From NCBI GenBank assembly GCA_036506495.1, contig DASXRQ010000199.1, forward strand, positions 28,684 through 92,683: a stretch of 64,000 bases of DNA. The letters run 5' to 3'. Made by a program: the position numbers and the translations under genes. The notes beneath the pieces are model-generated. The model was not told the origin of the DNA, did not search any database, and worked only from the letters and a program-made list of their open reading frames with translations. The stretch comes from DASXRC01 sp036506495. GTDB lineage: Bacteria; Actinomycetota; Actinomycetes; Mycobacteriales; Micromonosporaceae. Below, in pieces: positions 26,653-35,305 of the stretch; position 1 is the first letter of the stretch, and each line of letters begins with the position of its first letter.

Positions 26653-28542
26653 TCATGCTGTGATCGACGCGCGGGCCTTCGCCGCCGTCACCGCGGCGGT
26701 CAGCGTCTGGATGTCGTACGCACCGAAGTGTCGCCGGCCGTTGATGAAGAAAGTGGGGGTCCCGGAGACCCCGCTCAGGTCGGCGGAGTCGACGTCCGCG
26801 GCGATGCGCGCCGCGCCCTGCCGGCCGCGCACGTGGTCGCTGAACCTGTCGACGTCGAGGCCGAGCCGCTCGGCATGGCGGATGAGGTCGGCGGGGCGCA
26901 GCTCACCCTGATGCTCGAGCAGCATGTCGTGCATCGGCCAGAACGCGCCCTGGTCGTCCGCCGCCTCGGCGGCCTCGGCGGCGAGTTGGGCGTGTGGGTG
27001 GACGTCGGCGAGCGGGAGATGCCGCCATACGTACCGCACCTCGCCGTGGCCGGCGAGCAGTGCGCGCACCACCGGCTCGGCCTGTCCGCAGTACGGACAC
27101 TCGAAGTCGCCGTACTCGACGAGGGTCACCGGGGCGTCGTGCGGCCCGCGGATGTGGTCGCGGTCGGGGTCGACCGGGACGGCGAGGTCCACGATGGACT
27201 CCGTGGTGCCGATCAGGGCGCGCGCCCGCCGGCGCGGGGGGAGCAGCGCGGTCATTCGGAAGACCACCCAGGTCACGATCGACGCGGTCAGCGCCGCGGT
27301 CAGCACGCCGAGCTTGGCCTCCTCCAGCTGGGCACCGGTGAACGCTAGGGTGGCCACCAGCAGCGAGACCGTGAAGCCGACGCCGGCGATGGTGCCGGCT
27401 CCCGCGACCGCGGCCCAGCCGACCGGGGGGCGCAGCCGGCCCCGACTGACCCGGCCGAGCAGCCAGGTGGCGCTCAGGATCCCGGCCGGCTTTCCGACCA
27501 CGTAGCCGGCGGCGATCCCGAGCGTGATCGGTGAGGTGTACGCCCGGCCGAGAAAGTCCCCGCTGATCTGGATGCCGGCGTTGGCGAGTGCGAACAGCGG
27601 CACGATCACGTAGCTGGTCCACGGGTGGTAGAGCAGCTGGAGCCGCTCGTTGAACGAGATGGCCCGCTCCAGCCCCAGCCGCGCCGAGCGTTCCAACTCC
27701 GGCGTCGGCTGCTCGCGAAACAGCCGGAACAGGTCGCTCGCCCGTTCCAGTTGGCTGCGCGGCGCCGGGTACGCGAAGACCATCAGGCCCATCGCGAGAC
27801 CCACCACAACGGGGTCGACGCCGGACTCGAAGAGCGCGACCCAGGCGGTCAGGCCCACGATGGCGTAGATCAGGCCGTACCGGATACGCCGGGCGCGAAA
27901 GACCAGGCCGAGCGCGAAGACGCCCGCGGCGACCGCCAGCGCCGGCCAAACCACCTGCTCGCTGTACCCGACGGCGATCACCACGAGCGACGCGAGGTCG
28001 TCGACCACGGCGGCGGTGAGGAGGAATGCGCGCAGCCGATCCGGGAAGCGCGGACCGACCAGCGCCAGCAGGCCCAGGGCGAACGCGGTGTCGGTCGCCA
28101 TCGTGGTGCCCCAGCCGTGGACCGACGCGCGGCCCGCGTTGGCCGCGAGGTAGATGGCGATGGGTACGGCCATCCCGCCCAGCCCGGCGACCAGCGGCAC
28201 CGCCAGTCGACGCCGCTCGCGCAGCTCACCGATGTCGAACTCGCGGCGCGCCTCCAGCCCGACGACGAAGAAGAAGAACGTCATCAGGCCCGTGTTCACC
28301 CAGCCGCGCAGGTCCTGCGACAGACCGAGGCTGCCGACGCGGATGGACAGCGGCGTCTGCCACACCGTCTCGTACGACGAGGCGTGGATATTGACCCACA
28401 GTAGCGCCGCGAGCGCCGCCCCCAGCAGCACCGCGGCGCTGCCGGTCTCGGTGCGCAGGAACTCGCGCAGCGGGGTGTCGATGGTGCGAACCCAGGCGGT
28501 GCGTCGAGTCCACGCGTTGGCCGAGGACTCCACGCCGGTCAT
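26653..28542 (-). CDS. nhaA: NhaA-type Na+/H+ antiporter fused to a DsbA-like thioredoxin domain
   Basis: 629 residues. Residues about 20-430 are an NhaA antiporter with FFFFVVGLEARREF, ATDTAFALG and the paired Asp of AVVDDLASLVVIA. After a short linker, residues about 455-625 form a DsbA/thioredoxin-like domain with the redox motif CPYC (YGDFECPYCGQ) and cis-Pro region SGTPTFFING. Such fusions recur in actinobacteria. The second domain's role is unknown, and whether it faces inside or outside is not clear. The Met at 28542 is preferred to 28551 because GAGG lies 9 bases before it. Confidence 0.92.
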   Translation of the reverse strand: MTGVESSANAWTRRTAWVRTIDTPLREFLRTETGSAAVLLGAALAALLWVNIHASSYETVWQTPLSIRVGSLGLSQDLRGWVNTGLMTFFFFVVGLEARREFDIGELRERRRLAVPLVAGLGGMAVPIAIYLAANAGRASVHGWGTTMATDTAFALGLLALVGPRFPDRLRAFLLTAAVVDDLASLVVIAVGYSEQVVWPALAVAAGVFALGLVFRARRIRYGLIYAIVGLTAWVALFESGVDPVVVGLAMGLMVFAYPAPRSQLERASDLFRLFREQPTPELERSARLGLERAISFNERLQLLYHPWTSYVIVPLFALANAGIQISGDFLGRAYTSPITLGIAAGYVVGKPAGILSATWLLGRVSRGRLRPPVGWAAVAGAGTIAGVGFTVSLLVATLAFTGAQLEEAKLGVLTAALTASIVTWVVFRMTALLPPRRRARALIGTTESIVDLAVPVDPDRDHIRGPHDAPVTLVEYGDFECPYCGQAEPVVRALLAGHGEVRYVWRHLPLADVHPHAQLAAEAAEAADDQGAFWPMHDMLLEHQGELRPADLIRHAERLGLDVDRFSDHVRGRQGAARIAADVDSADLSGVSGTPTFFINGRRHFGAYDIQTLTAAVTAAKARASITA

Positions 28543-28632
28543 GCTGTCCATCCTCTATCGGCCGGCGCGCGCGGGGTGTAGGTTCAGCCGCACCGAGCCA
28601 CCAAACCGTCCCATGTGTCAGGGGGTGCAGTC

Positions 28633-28842
28633 ATGTCCGACAGCATCTACACCTTTACCGAGGTCGTGGGCACCAGCACCGAGTCGTGGGAGAAGGCCGC
28701 CGCCGCCGCGGTCGAGCGGGCGGGCAGGACCCTGCGGAACCTTCGCGTGGCCGAGGTGGTCAAGCTGGACCTGGACCTAGACAACGGTCAGGTCCGGGCG
28801 TACCGCGCGCGCCTGCAGATCTCCTTCAAGCTGGAGGAGTAG
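28633..28842 (+). CDS. Dodecin-family flavin-binding protein
   Basis: 69 residues, normal dodecin length, with EVVGTSTESWEKAAAAAVERAGRTL and the C-terminal strand RARLQISFKLEE. Dodecins form hollow 12-mers that store flavin or related ligands. The tryptophan that stacks on flavin in halobacterial and mycobacterial dodecins (DWFEV region) is replaced here by VAEV, so ligand binding may differ. A strong hairpin follows about 20 bases after the stop. Confidence 0.87.
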   Translation: MSDSIYTFTEVVGTSTESWEKAAAAAVERAGRTLRNLRVAEVVKLDLDLDNGQVRAYRARLQISFKLEE

Positions 28843-28862
28843 GGCTGAGCCCGCCGCGTTTC

Positions 28863-28891
28863 GGCGCGACCTCGCCGGTGTCGCGCCGAGT
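28863..28891 (+). terminator. Hairpin downstream of dodecin gene
   Basis: A perfect 10-bp stem (28863-28872 pairs with 28882-28891) with a 9-base loop starts 21 bases after the dodecin stop. There is no U-tract, as is common for actinomycete terminators. Confidence 0.5.
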
Positions 28892-29004
28892 CCTTTGCTC
28901 TGCTTCCCATGGGGATACACCTGACGGCCGATAACGCACGTCACCCTTCGGCCAACGGCCGCTCGGACCGAGGGTGTCTCCTCCACGGAAGCAGAGCAAA
29001 GGAC
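28892..29004. repeat. 113-bp element with perfect 18-bp inverted ends
   Basis: GTCCTTTGCTCTGCTTCC (28892-28909) is exactly complementary to 28987-29004. Weaker complementarity continues inward (GATACACC against GGTGTCTCC). It lies in the 323-base gap between dodecin and the phosphatase gene and directly abuts the dodecin hairpin. It encodes nothing recognisable. It could be a MITE-like element or a long regulatory RNA structure. I see nothing else in 29005-29165. Confidence 0.75.
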
Positions 29005-29165
29005 GTTGCGACACATGCCTCGGGTAGGGGCCGGGTCCGAACTAGAGCGCGCCTGGTTGGCGCTTAGGCCGCCGCAGCCACAGTCCGTGGATGAACACCA
29101 CCGGCGTGCGGCGCAACAGCAGAGGGCCTGGACCGCCGTACGGTGGTATTGGGGGTGACGACGAC

Positions 29166-29693
29166 ATGAGCACGTTGCGCCAGCGGTACCACGACTACAG
29201 CACACGTCTGTATGGCCCCAGCCCGCACACCGTCTGGCCGAGTTGGATCGGCAACCAGCGCATCGCCATCGGCAGCGTGCCGACCGCCGTGACGTTGTCG
29301 CGGCTGACCGAGCAGGGCATCACCCACGTCGTCAACTGTCGGGCGAAGGCGCAAACGTGGATCTCCCAGGATCTCGCGGTCGAGCGCGCGACGTTCGGAC
29401 GGTCTCGTGTGGTCCACGCCCCGATGTGGGACTTCGGCCAACCTCAGCCACCCCGGCTCTGGTCGGCCGCCGCGCAGTTCGCCGCGCGTGCCCTCGATGA
29501 CGACCCCGACGCCGCCGTGTTGATCCATTGCCATCAGGGCCGTCGGCGCTCGGTCATGCTCGCGTACGCCGTGCTGCGGCTGCGCGGCCACACCGCCGAG
29601 CACGCGAGCGCGCTCATCTCACAGCACCGCGCCGGGGCCGAGCTCGTCGCGGCCTATACGGCGAGCGTCGAACGCTGGCTCACCGGAGGTTAG
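29166..29693 (+). CDS. Dual-specificity-type protein phosphatase
   Basis: 175 residues. The PTP loop is HCHQGRRRS (Cys-x5-Arg), preceded by an acidic-loop candidate (MWDFGQP). The N-terminal half contains IGSVPTAVTLSRLTEQGITHVVNCRA, the usual start of a DSP fold. Its substrate is unknown. The 3' end overlaps the convergent B3/4 gene by 4 bases. Confidence 0.85.
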   Translation: MSTLRQRYHDYSTRLYGPSPHTVWPSWIGNQRIAIGSVPTAVTLSRLTEQGITHVVNCRAKAQTWISQDLAVERATFGRSRVVHAPMWDFGQPQPPRLWSAAAQFAARALDDDPDAAVLIHCHQGRRRSVMLAYAVLRLRGHTAEHASALISQHRAGAELVAAYTASVERWLTGG

Positions 29694-30382
29694 AACTCGA
29701 ATCGTGGCGATTGTTGGCTTAATACCGCGGTTCTCGGCGAGACCGACCAGACGGCGGGCAGCTCGTCGGCGATGGCGGCGGCGACGTTCGGTATGTCCAC
29801 GGATGCCGAGCCATGCATCGCCTCCGCGACGACGAGGACCGCGGTCGTCGTGTCGCGTACGGCCGACTGGCCGCTCTGCCGATTGGTCCAGCGCCGGGCA
29901 TGCGCCTGCCCGGCGGCGTCGGCGAAGATCACTTCGCGCGGTTCGGGGTGTTCCGTCTCACCCGAGAAGGTCAGGTACCGCTCGTCACCGCGTGCGTGGC
30001 GTACCTCGAGACTCTCGGAGATCTTGGTTACGTCGAAAACGGCGACCGGGATCGCGAACGCGAGCGAGATCGCGTTGCATAGATCGATCAGAGGATGGAT
30101 CCGGGGGAGCGTGCGCTCCTTCCGGAAGCGCCGCAGCAAGGACTCGGCGGCGCACCGATACTGCGTCGGCTTGAGCCCCATCCTCGAAAACGTGCGCCGC
30201 CACGCCTGTATCTCGGGGAACTCGGCCTCCGAGCCGACGGCCAGCCGCGCCTCGGCGACCGCGGTGAACGCGGAGATTGGTCGATCGACGGACGCGTTCG
30301 CGCTGACCCCGGTCGCGAAGACCGCGGCGGCGACGAGATCGGGATGATCGTTCCAGATCTGCGGTGAGTGTTGGAAGTACAT
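29690..30382 (-). CDS. B3/4 domain protein (tRNA-binding-like)
   Basis: 230 residues matching the stand-alone B3/4 domain otherwise found in the phenylalanyl-tRNA synthetase beta chain: WRRTFSRMGLKPTQYRCAAESLLRR, LPRIHPLIDLCNAISLAFAIPVAVFD, EVIFADAAGQAHARRWTNRQSGQSAV. In PheRS this domain edits mischarged tRNA; stand-alone versions are thought to act in trans or on other substrates, which is not established for this one. Confidence 0.85.
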   Translation of the reverse strand: MYFQHSPQIWNDHPDLVAAAVFATGVSANASVDRPISAFTAVAEARLAVGSEAEFPEIQAWRRTFSRMGLKPTQYRCAAESLLRRFRKERTLPRIHPLIDLCNAISLAFAIPVAVFDVTKISESLEVRHARGDERYLTFSGETEHPEPREVIFADAAGQAHARRWTNRQSGQSAVRDTTTAVLVVAEAMHGSASVDIPNVAAAIADELPAVWSVSPRTAVLSQQSPRFEF

Positions 30383-30417
30383 GGGAAAATCTCGGGCGGC
30401 TGAGCAACGATGGCGCT

Positions 30418-31191
30418 ATGACGATTCCACAGTTTCCGACCGGAGCTCCCAACTGGGTTGACATCGGCACGACGGACGTCGAGGGAGCGGTCGCCTTCTA
30501 CACGCGGCTGTTCGGCTGGACCCACCTTGATTTCGGGCCGGACGCCGGTGGCTACGGCGCGTTCCTGAAGGACGGGAAGCAGGTAGCCGGCGTCGGCCCG
30601 ACGACCGACCCGGCACGGGGCACCTCGTGGGCGACGTATCTGGCCACGGATGACGCGGCCGCGACCGCCGCCAAGGTCGAGGCCGCCGGCGGCAAGGTAA
30701 TCATGGCGCCGATGCAGGTCATGGATCAGGGCACCATGGCGGTCTTCGCCGATCCCACCGGCGCGTTCATCTCGGTCTGGCAGCCGGGCGCCCACAAGGG
30801 CACCGAGATTATGAACGAGCCCGGCAGCCTGACGTGGGCGGAGCTGATGACCAGCGACATCGGCGCCGCCAAGGCCTTCTACGAGCGCGTGTTCGGCGTC
30901 TCGAGCCGGGATGTCGACGCGGGCGATGGCGGAATGTACACGCTCATCGAGGCGGGCCGCAGGTCCGTGGCCGGAGCCATGCAGGTGCGGCCCGAATGGG
31001 GTCCGATGCCCTCACACTGGTCGATCTACTTCGAGGCCGACGACTGCGACGCGGTCGCCGACGAGGCGGTCCAGCTGGGCGGCACCGAGTCGGCGCGGCA
31101 GGACTCGCCGGCCGGGCGGTTCGCTAACCTCGTGGATCCGCAGGGCGGCGCATTCTCGATCATCAAGACGGACCCCGATTTTTCGATGTAG
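30418..31191 (+). CDS. VOC superfamily protein (two glyoxalase-like domains)
   Basis: 257 residues made of two tandem VOC/glyoxalase folds: residues about 10-125 (PNWVDIGTTDVEGAVAFYTRLFGW ... ADPTGAFISVWQP) and about 135-255 (TWAELMTSDIGAAKAFYERVFGV ... VDPQGGAFSIIK). It resembles the CFP-30/hydroxylase-like proteins of Streptomyces annotated as glyoxalase-family, with no defined substrate. ATG 30418 begins a typical N-terminus. Confidence 0.88.
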   Translation: MTIPQFPTGAPNWVDIGTTDVEGAVAFYTRLFGWTHLDFGPDAGGYGAFLKDGKQVAGVGPTTDPARGTSWATYLATDDAAATAAKVEAAGGKVIMAPMQVMDQGTMAVFADPTGAFISVWQPGAHKGTEIMNEPGSLTWAELMTSDIGAAKAFYERVFGVSSRDVDAGDGGMYTLIEAGRRSVAGAMQVRPEWGPMPSHWSIYFEADDCDAVADEAVQLGGTESARQDSPAGRFANLVDPQGGAFSIIKTDPDFSM

Positions 31192-31200
31192 GACAGCCGC

Positions 31201-31977
31201 TCAGCCCCCATCGGCCAGCGACGCGAGCAGCGGAATGCTGGAGATCTTCTCGCGGGTCAGCTCGGCCCAGAGGATGCCGCCGGCCGGGCGGCCGGTCCGC
31301 CGCTCGCGGCAGTCGATGATCCGGTCCGGCGTGACCACGAGGTCCAGCGGCACGTCGTGCGCGGTGGTCGGGATCCGTCCCGCCGGGCGCACCTGCAGTT
31401 CGTGGACCGTCGTGACCACCAACGCGTGCGCCGCGACCAGGCCGGCCGCGGCGGCGAGAGCGAACTCCAGGTCGGCAAACCCGCCGCCCTTGCCCAGCCG
31501 TGCCCCGTCCTCGCCGGCGGCGACGCAGCCCATGACGACCATGTCCACCGGCGCCAGGTCGGCGACCGCGACCCGCCGCGCCGAGCGGGAGGCGCCCCGG
31601 ATGGACGCGGCCCGGCGGGGTGCGTCGGTGAGGTGTTCGGGATCGAGCAGGAAGAACGGATCCGGCTCGGTCAGCCGCGGCACCGCCATGTAGACGGTCT
31701 TGCCGTCCTGGAGGGCGCGCTCGCGCACCGGCAGCTGCGCGGAGTCCGGATTCGCCTTGACCATGCCGGCGCGCCGCCAATCCTCCGTCGCCCGCAACCG
31801 TTCCGCGGCGGCCTCGGCGCCGGCGAAGTTCGGGATCCGCCCGGCCGCGCCCGGGAACCGGGCGACGCGCGCCCTGCGGAGCGCCGCCCAGACCTCCTCC
31901 CGCAAGGCGGCCTTGGCCGCGAGCAACTCCGGCGCGCCGCCCGCGTCGTGGTCGTGCCGGTTCCGACGTCTCGGCAT
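31201..31977 (-). CDS. 5-formyltetrahydrofolate cyclo-ligase family protein
   Basis: 258 residues with the family layout KAALREEVWAALRRARVARFP at the start, YMAVPRL in the middle and the nucleotide-binding loop GARLGKGGGFADLEF, followed by TTVHELQV and DLVVTPDRIIDC. Classical members convert 5-formyl-THF to methenyl-THF with ATP; this longer branch resembles MTHFSD-like proteins and may differ in substrate. ATG 31986 three codons upstream is an alternative start. It ends 9 bases from the VOC gene stop, convergent. Confidence 0.8.
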   Translation of the reverse strand: MPRRRNRHDHDAGGAPELLAAKAALREEVWAALRRARVARFPGAAGRIPNFAGAEAAAERLRATEDWRRAGMVKANPDSAQLPVRERALQDGKTVYMAVPRLTEPDPFFLLDPEHLTDAPRRAASIRGASRSARRVAVADLAPVDMVVMGCVAAGEDGARLGKGGGFADLEFALAAAAGLVAAHALVVTTVHELQVRPAGRIPTTAHDVPLDLVVTPDRIIDCRERRTGRPAGGILWAELTREKISSIPLLASLADGG

Positions 31978-32009
31978 GCGTCTCATCCTCACCCGGACGC
32001 CGTCCAGAG

Positions 32010-34151
32010 TCAGGCCCGGCTGCCGGCGAGCGTGTCGTCCCGGTGGCGCTCGGCCGGTAGCGTTCCGGCTGAGGCGGGCGCCGGCGACGGGCCGCCGAGC
32101 CAGCGTGGCAGGTACCAGTTGCGCTCGCCGAGCAGCGCCATGGCGGCGGGGACGAGCACGAGCCGCGCGATGGTGACGTCGACGAGGATGGCGGCAGCCA
32201 TGCCGACACCGATGATCTTCACCATCACGCTCGGGTCGAGCGCGAAGCCCAGTGCCACCGCGATCATGATGCCGGCCGCGGACGTGACGATCCGAGCCGT
32301 GTCGGCGAGGCCGGAGACGACGCTCGCTGTGACGCTTCCCGTCTGGTCGTACCGCTCGCGTACCCGGCTGAGCATGAAGACCTCGTAGTCCATGGACAGT
32401 CCGAAGAGGATCGCGAACAGCACCACAGGAGCCCAGGCGGCGATCGGCACCGGGCCGTCCAGCCCGACCAACCGCGCGCCCACCTGGGTCTGGAACGCCA
32501 GCGTCATCACACCGTACGCGGCGCCCACTGACAGCAGGTTGGTCAGCACCGCCTTGACCGGCAGCACCAGCGAGCGGAACACGAACACGAGCAGCACGGA
32601 GGTGACGGCGAGCACGGCGCCGACGACCTGCCACAGGTGGGTGCCGAGCACGCCGGTCAGGTCGACGGTGGCTGCGGTCGGGCCGGTCACGTCGGCTCCC
32701 GGCGGGAGTTGGCCATGCAGTCGGCGTACCAGGGCGTAGGTCGCGTCGTCCTGCGGTCCGCTGCCGGGGGTGATCTGGAAGGCCACGGTCCCGCCGTCCG
32801 GCGACACCGCCGTCGGCGACACGTCCGCGACCCCGGGCGTGGCCGCGACCGTCGTTACGAGGCGAGCCAGCGTGGGTTCGTCCACGCGGCGGCGGTCAAC
32901 GACGATCGTGAGCGGGCCGTTGGCGCCCGGTCCGAAAGCCGCGGCGACCATGTCGTACGCCTGGCGGGTCGGGTTCGAGGTGCGTTCGCTGCCGGCGTCG
33001 TTTTGGCCGAGTCGCATGCCCAGTGCCGGCGCGGCCAGGGCGAGCATCGCAACGACGGCAGCGGTGAGCCAGATCGCGGGCCGGCGGACCACGGCCCGGC
33101 CCATTCGCTCGGCCCACCGCGACCGGAACCCGGCCCGGGTGGAGGCAGCGGCCGTGCGACGGGCCCGCCGGCCGAACACCCGTCGGCCGAGCGCGCCGAG
33201 CAGCGCGGGCAGTAGCGTGATCGAGGCGGCCACCGCGCAGAGGACGACCAGCCCTGCCGCCAACCCCATCGAGCCGAAGCTGGGTACGCCGCTGAGCGCC
33301 AGACCGGTGATGGCGACGAGGACGGTCCCGCCGGCGAACACGACCGAGCGGCCGGCCGTGGCGGTGGCTCGGGCGGCGGCCGCCAGCCGGTCCAGGCCAT
33401 TGAGCATCCCTTCACGGTGCCGCGCCACGACGAACAGCCCATAGTCGATTCCAACCCCGAGGCCGATCATGCTGCCGAGCGTCGGGCTGACCGTGTTGAC
33501 GTCCATCCCGCGCGCCAACAGCGCGATCAGGCTCAACCCGGCGCCGACGGCGACGCCGGCGATCAGCAGCGGCAGGCCGGCGGCCAGTGCGGACCCGAAG
33601 GCCACCAGCAGGATCACCAGCGCGATCCCGACTCCGACCGTCTCCGCCAGTCCGTTCGGGCCCTGGATCGCCTCGGGCACCTCGCCGCCAACGGCGACCC
33701 GCGCGCCGGCGTCGGCCAGGGGCGCGGCCGCTCGGGTCAGAGCGTCCGTTGCGGCGCGCAGCGGCACGTCGGCCACCTCAGCGTCGTACCGCACCTCTAG
33801 CAGGGTGGTGCGGCCGTCGGCGCTGTCCCGCTCATCCACCGTCCGGACGCCGGCCAGCCCGCGCACCTCGCTGGTCGCGCGCGTCAGGGCCGCACGGTCC
33901 GGGGAGCCGTCGGGCCACCGCGCGACCAGGTGTGCCTCGGCGCCGGCCTCGGCCGGGAAGCCGGCCAGCAGCCGCGCGTACGCCCGGTCGCTCGATGTTC
34001 CCGGCACGGTCATCGCGTCTCGCAGCGTGCCGCCGACGGTGGCCGACAGGGCGACCACGACCGTGAGGACGGCCAGCCAGCCGCCCGCCACGCGCCATGG
34101 ATGGGCGGCACACGCCCGGCCGGTCGCTTCCAGCAATCGCCTGAGTTCCAT
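32010..34151 (-). CDS. MMPL/RND-family membrane transporter
   Basis: 713 residues with two repeats of a large periplasmic-type loop followed by a membrane block. One block contains GSMIGLGVGIDYGLFVVARHREG and the other LFGLSMDYEVFMLSRVRERYD, the paired Asp-containing helices diagnostic of MMPL. Members export lipids, antibiotics or other hydrophobic compounds; the substrate here is unknown. It is divergent from a LysR regulator with a palindrome between them, suggesting that the regulator controls it. Confidence 0.92.
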   Translation of the reverse strand: MELRRLLEATGRACAAHPWRVAGGWLAVLTVVVALSATVGGTLRDAMTVPGTSSDRAYARLLAGFPAEAGAEAHLVARWPDGSPDRAALTRATSEVRGLAGVRTVDERDSADGRTTLLEVRYDAEVADVPLRAATDALTRAAAPLADAGARVAVGGEVPEAIQGPNGLAETVGVGIALVILLVAFGSALAAGLPLLIAGVAVGAGLSLIALLARGMDVNTVSPTLGSMIGLGVGIDYGLFVVARHREGMLNGLDRLAAAARATATAGRSVVFAGGTVLVAITGLALSGVPSFGSMGLAAGLVVLCAVAASITLLPALLGALGRRVFGRRARRTAAASTRAGFRSRWAERMGRAVVRRPAIWLTAAVVAMLALAAPALGMRLGQNDAGSERTSNPTRQAYDMVAAAFGPGANGPLTIVVDRRRVDEPTLARLVTTVAATPGVADVSPTAVSPDGGTVAFQITPGSGPQDDATYALVRRLHGQLPPGADVTGPTAATVDLTGVLGTHLWQVVGAVLAVTSVLLVFVFRSLVLPVKAVLTNLLSVGAAYGVMTLAFQTQVGARLVGLDGPVPIAAWAPVVLFAILFGLSMDYEVFMLSRVRERYDQTGSVTASVVSGLADTARIVTSAAGIMIAVALGFALDPSVMVKIIGVGMAAAILVDVTIARLVLVPAAMALLGERNWYLPRWLGGPSPAPASAGTLPAERHRDDTLAGSRA

Positions 34152-34207
34152 GTCTCCAGCGAATCGGCGCCGGTGCCGCCGCGTCCAACAGAAACCGGGG
34201 CGCGATT

Positions 34208-34224
34208 GACAACTACTGGTTGTC
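34208..34224. promoter_or_regulatory. Palindrome between MMPL and LysR genes
   Basis: GACAAC-N5-GTTGTC, a perfect 6+6 inverted repeat, lies in the 89-base divergent interval, a normal place for a LysR operator. A TTG start for lysR at 34220 would lie inside it, which favours the GTG at 34241. Confidence 0.5.
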
Positions 34225-34240
34225 GACGCAGATTGCAGGC

Positions 34241-35212
34241 GTGGACCTGGATACCGGGCTGCTCCGGGCGTTCGTGGCGACCGTTGAGGAGAACCATTTC
34301 GGCCGGGCCGCCGTGCGGCTGTTCGTCACGCAGCAGGCGCTGTCCAAGCGGATCCACCGGCTCGAGGAGATTCTGGGCGCCCGGCTGCTCGACCGGACCA
34401 ACCGACGCGTCGAGCTGACCGCGGCCGGCGAGCGGTTCCTCCCGCACGCCCGGCGCGCCCTCGCCGCCGTCGACGCCGCCTCGGCCGCGGTCGGTCTCGG
34501 CGCCGGACCGTTCCGGGTGGACGTGATGTACGAGCACCTCTCCGTGCTGCGCCTGGTCCGCGACGCGGTCGAACGGGACCCCGAGCTTGCCATCGAGATC
34601 ACTACCCAGACCAGCCTGCTGTCGACCGTGCCCTCGCTGCGTCGCGGCGACGTCGACATCGCGTTCGGTCGGGCGATGGAGCGACCATGGCCCGCCGATG
34701 TTCGGCGCCGGCTCGCGCTCCTGGAGCCGATCGGGCTGCTGGTCGGCGCGGATCACCCGCTCGCCGCTCGATCCACTGTGGAACTCGTTGAGCTCCGCGA
34801 CCTGAGGCTCTGGTTCCCCACGGCGAGCGCTCCGGTGGATTGGACGTCACTGCTGGACGAACTGACGGACCAGTTCGACATCAAGCTGGAACCCGCTGGG
34901 CCGAAGGCGGGGTTCGACTACTTCCTCGATCGGCCGGCCAAGGATCTGAACACGGTCACGCTGTACGGACTGGGCATGCCACCGCCGGCGGTCACGCGGC
35001 TGCGCGTCGTGCCGATCGTCTCGCCCACACCCGTGTTCGCCTGGTCGGTGATGTGGCGCCCTCGCGTTCCCGAGTCGGTCATCGACCGGCTTCTCGCGTA
35101 CGCCGATCTCGACGTCGCGGTGCCCATCGAGGCCGCAGTCGATCCCGACCGGGTGTGGCTGCCGGCCGCGGACCGCGCCTGGCTGTCGAGCGCTGGTCGG
35201 CGCCCGGCGTGA
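34241..35212 (+). CDS. LysR-family transcriptional regulator
   Basis: 323 residues. Winged helix at the N-terminus (LLRAFVATVEENHFGRAAVRLFVTQQALSKRIHRLEEILGARLLDR) followed by a LysR substrate-binding domain (DVDIAFGRAMERPW, IGLLVGADHPLA). The effector is unknown. GTG 34241 is preferred because it gives a standard LysR N-terminus and leaves the palindrome in the leader; TTG 34220 is the alternative. Divergent transcription from the MMPL gene suggests it regulates that exporter. Confidence 0.92.
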   Translation: MDLDTGLLRAFVATVEENHFGRAAVRLFVTQQALSKRIHRLEEILGARLLDRTNRRVELTAAGERFLPHARRALAAVDAASAAVGLGAGPFRVDVMYEHLSVLRLVRDAVERDPELAIEITTQTSLLSTVPSLRRGDVDIAFGRAMERPWPADVRRRLALLEPIGLLVGADHPLAARSTVELVELRDLRLWFPTASAPVDWTSLLDELTDQFDIKLEPAGPKAGFDYFLDRPAKDLNTVTLYGLGMPPPAVTRLRVVPIVSPTPVFAWSVMWRPRVPESVIDRLLAYADLDVAVPIEAAVDPDRVWLPAADRAWLSSAGRRPA

Positions 35213-35227
35213 GGCATGGTGCTTCTT

Positions 35228-35252
35228 TACACCACGCGTCTACACCACGCGT
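35228..35252. repeat. Tandem 12-bp direct repeat upstream of the CBS gene
   Basis: TACACCACGCGT occurs twice (35228-35239 and 35241-35252) with one base between, and the second copy runs into the palindrome CCACGCGTGG. It lies about 55 bases before the CBS start and may be an operator. Confidence 0.4.
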
Positions 35253-35305
35253 GGTCGATCTGCGGCACGATAATGATGGGGATCCGCGCCGTCTCGGGAG
35301 GCCAG

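Noticed and set aside
31201..32634. Long extension of the formyl-THF cyclo-ligase frame into the MMPL gene
   Set aside because: The upstream half overlaps MMPL coding sequence and has no family similarity; the natural start is near 31977.
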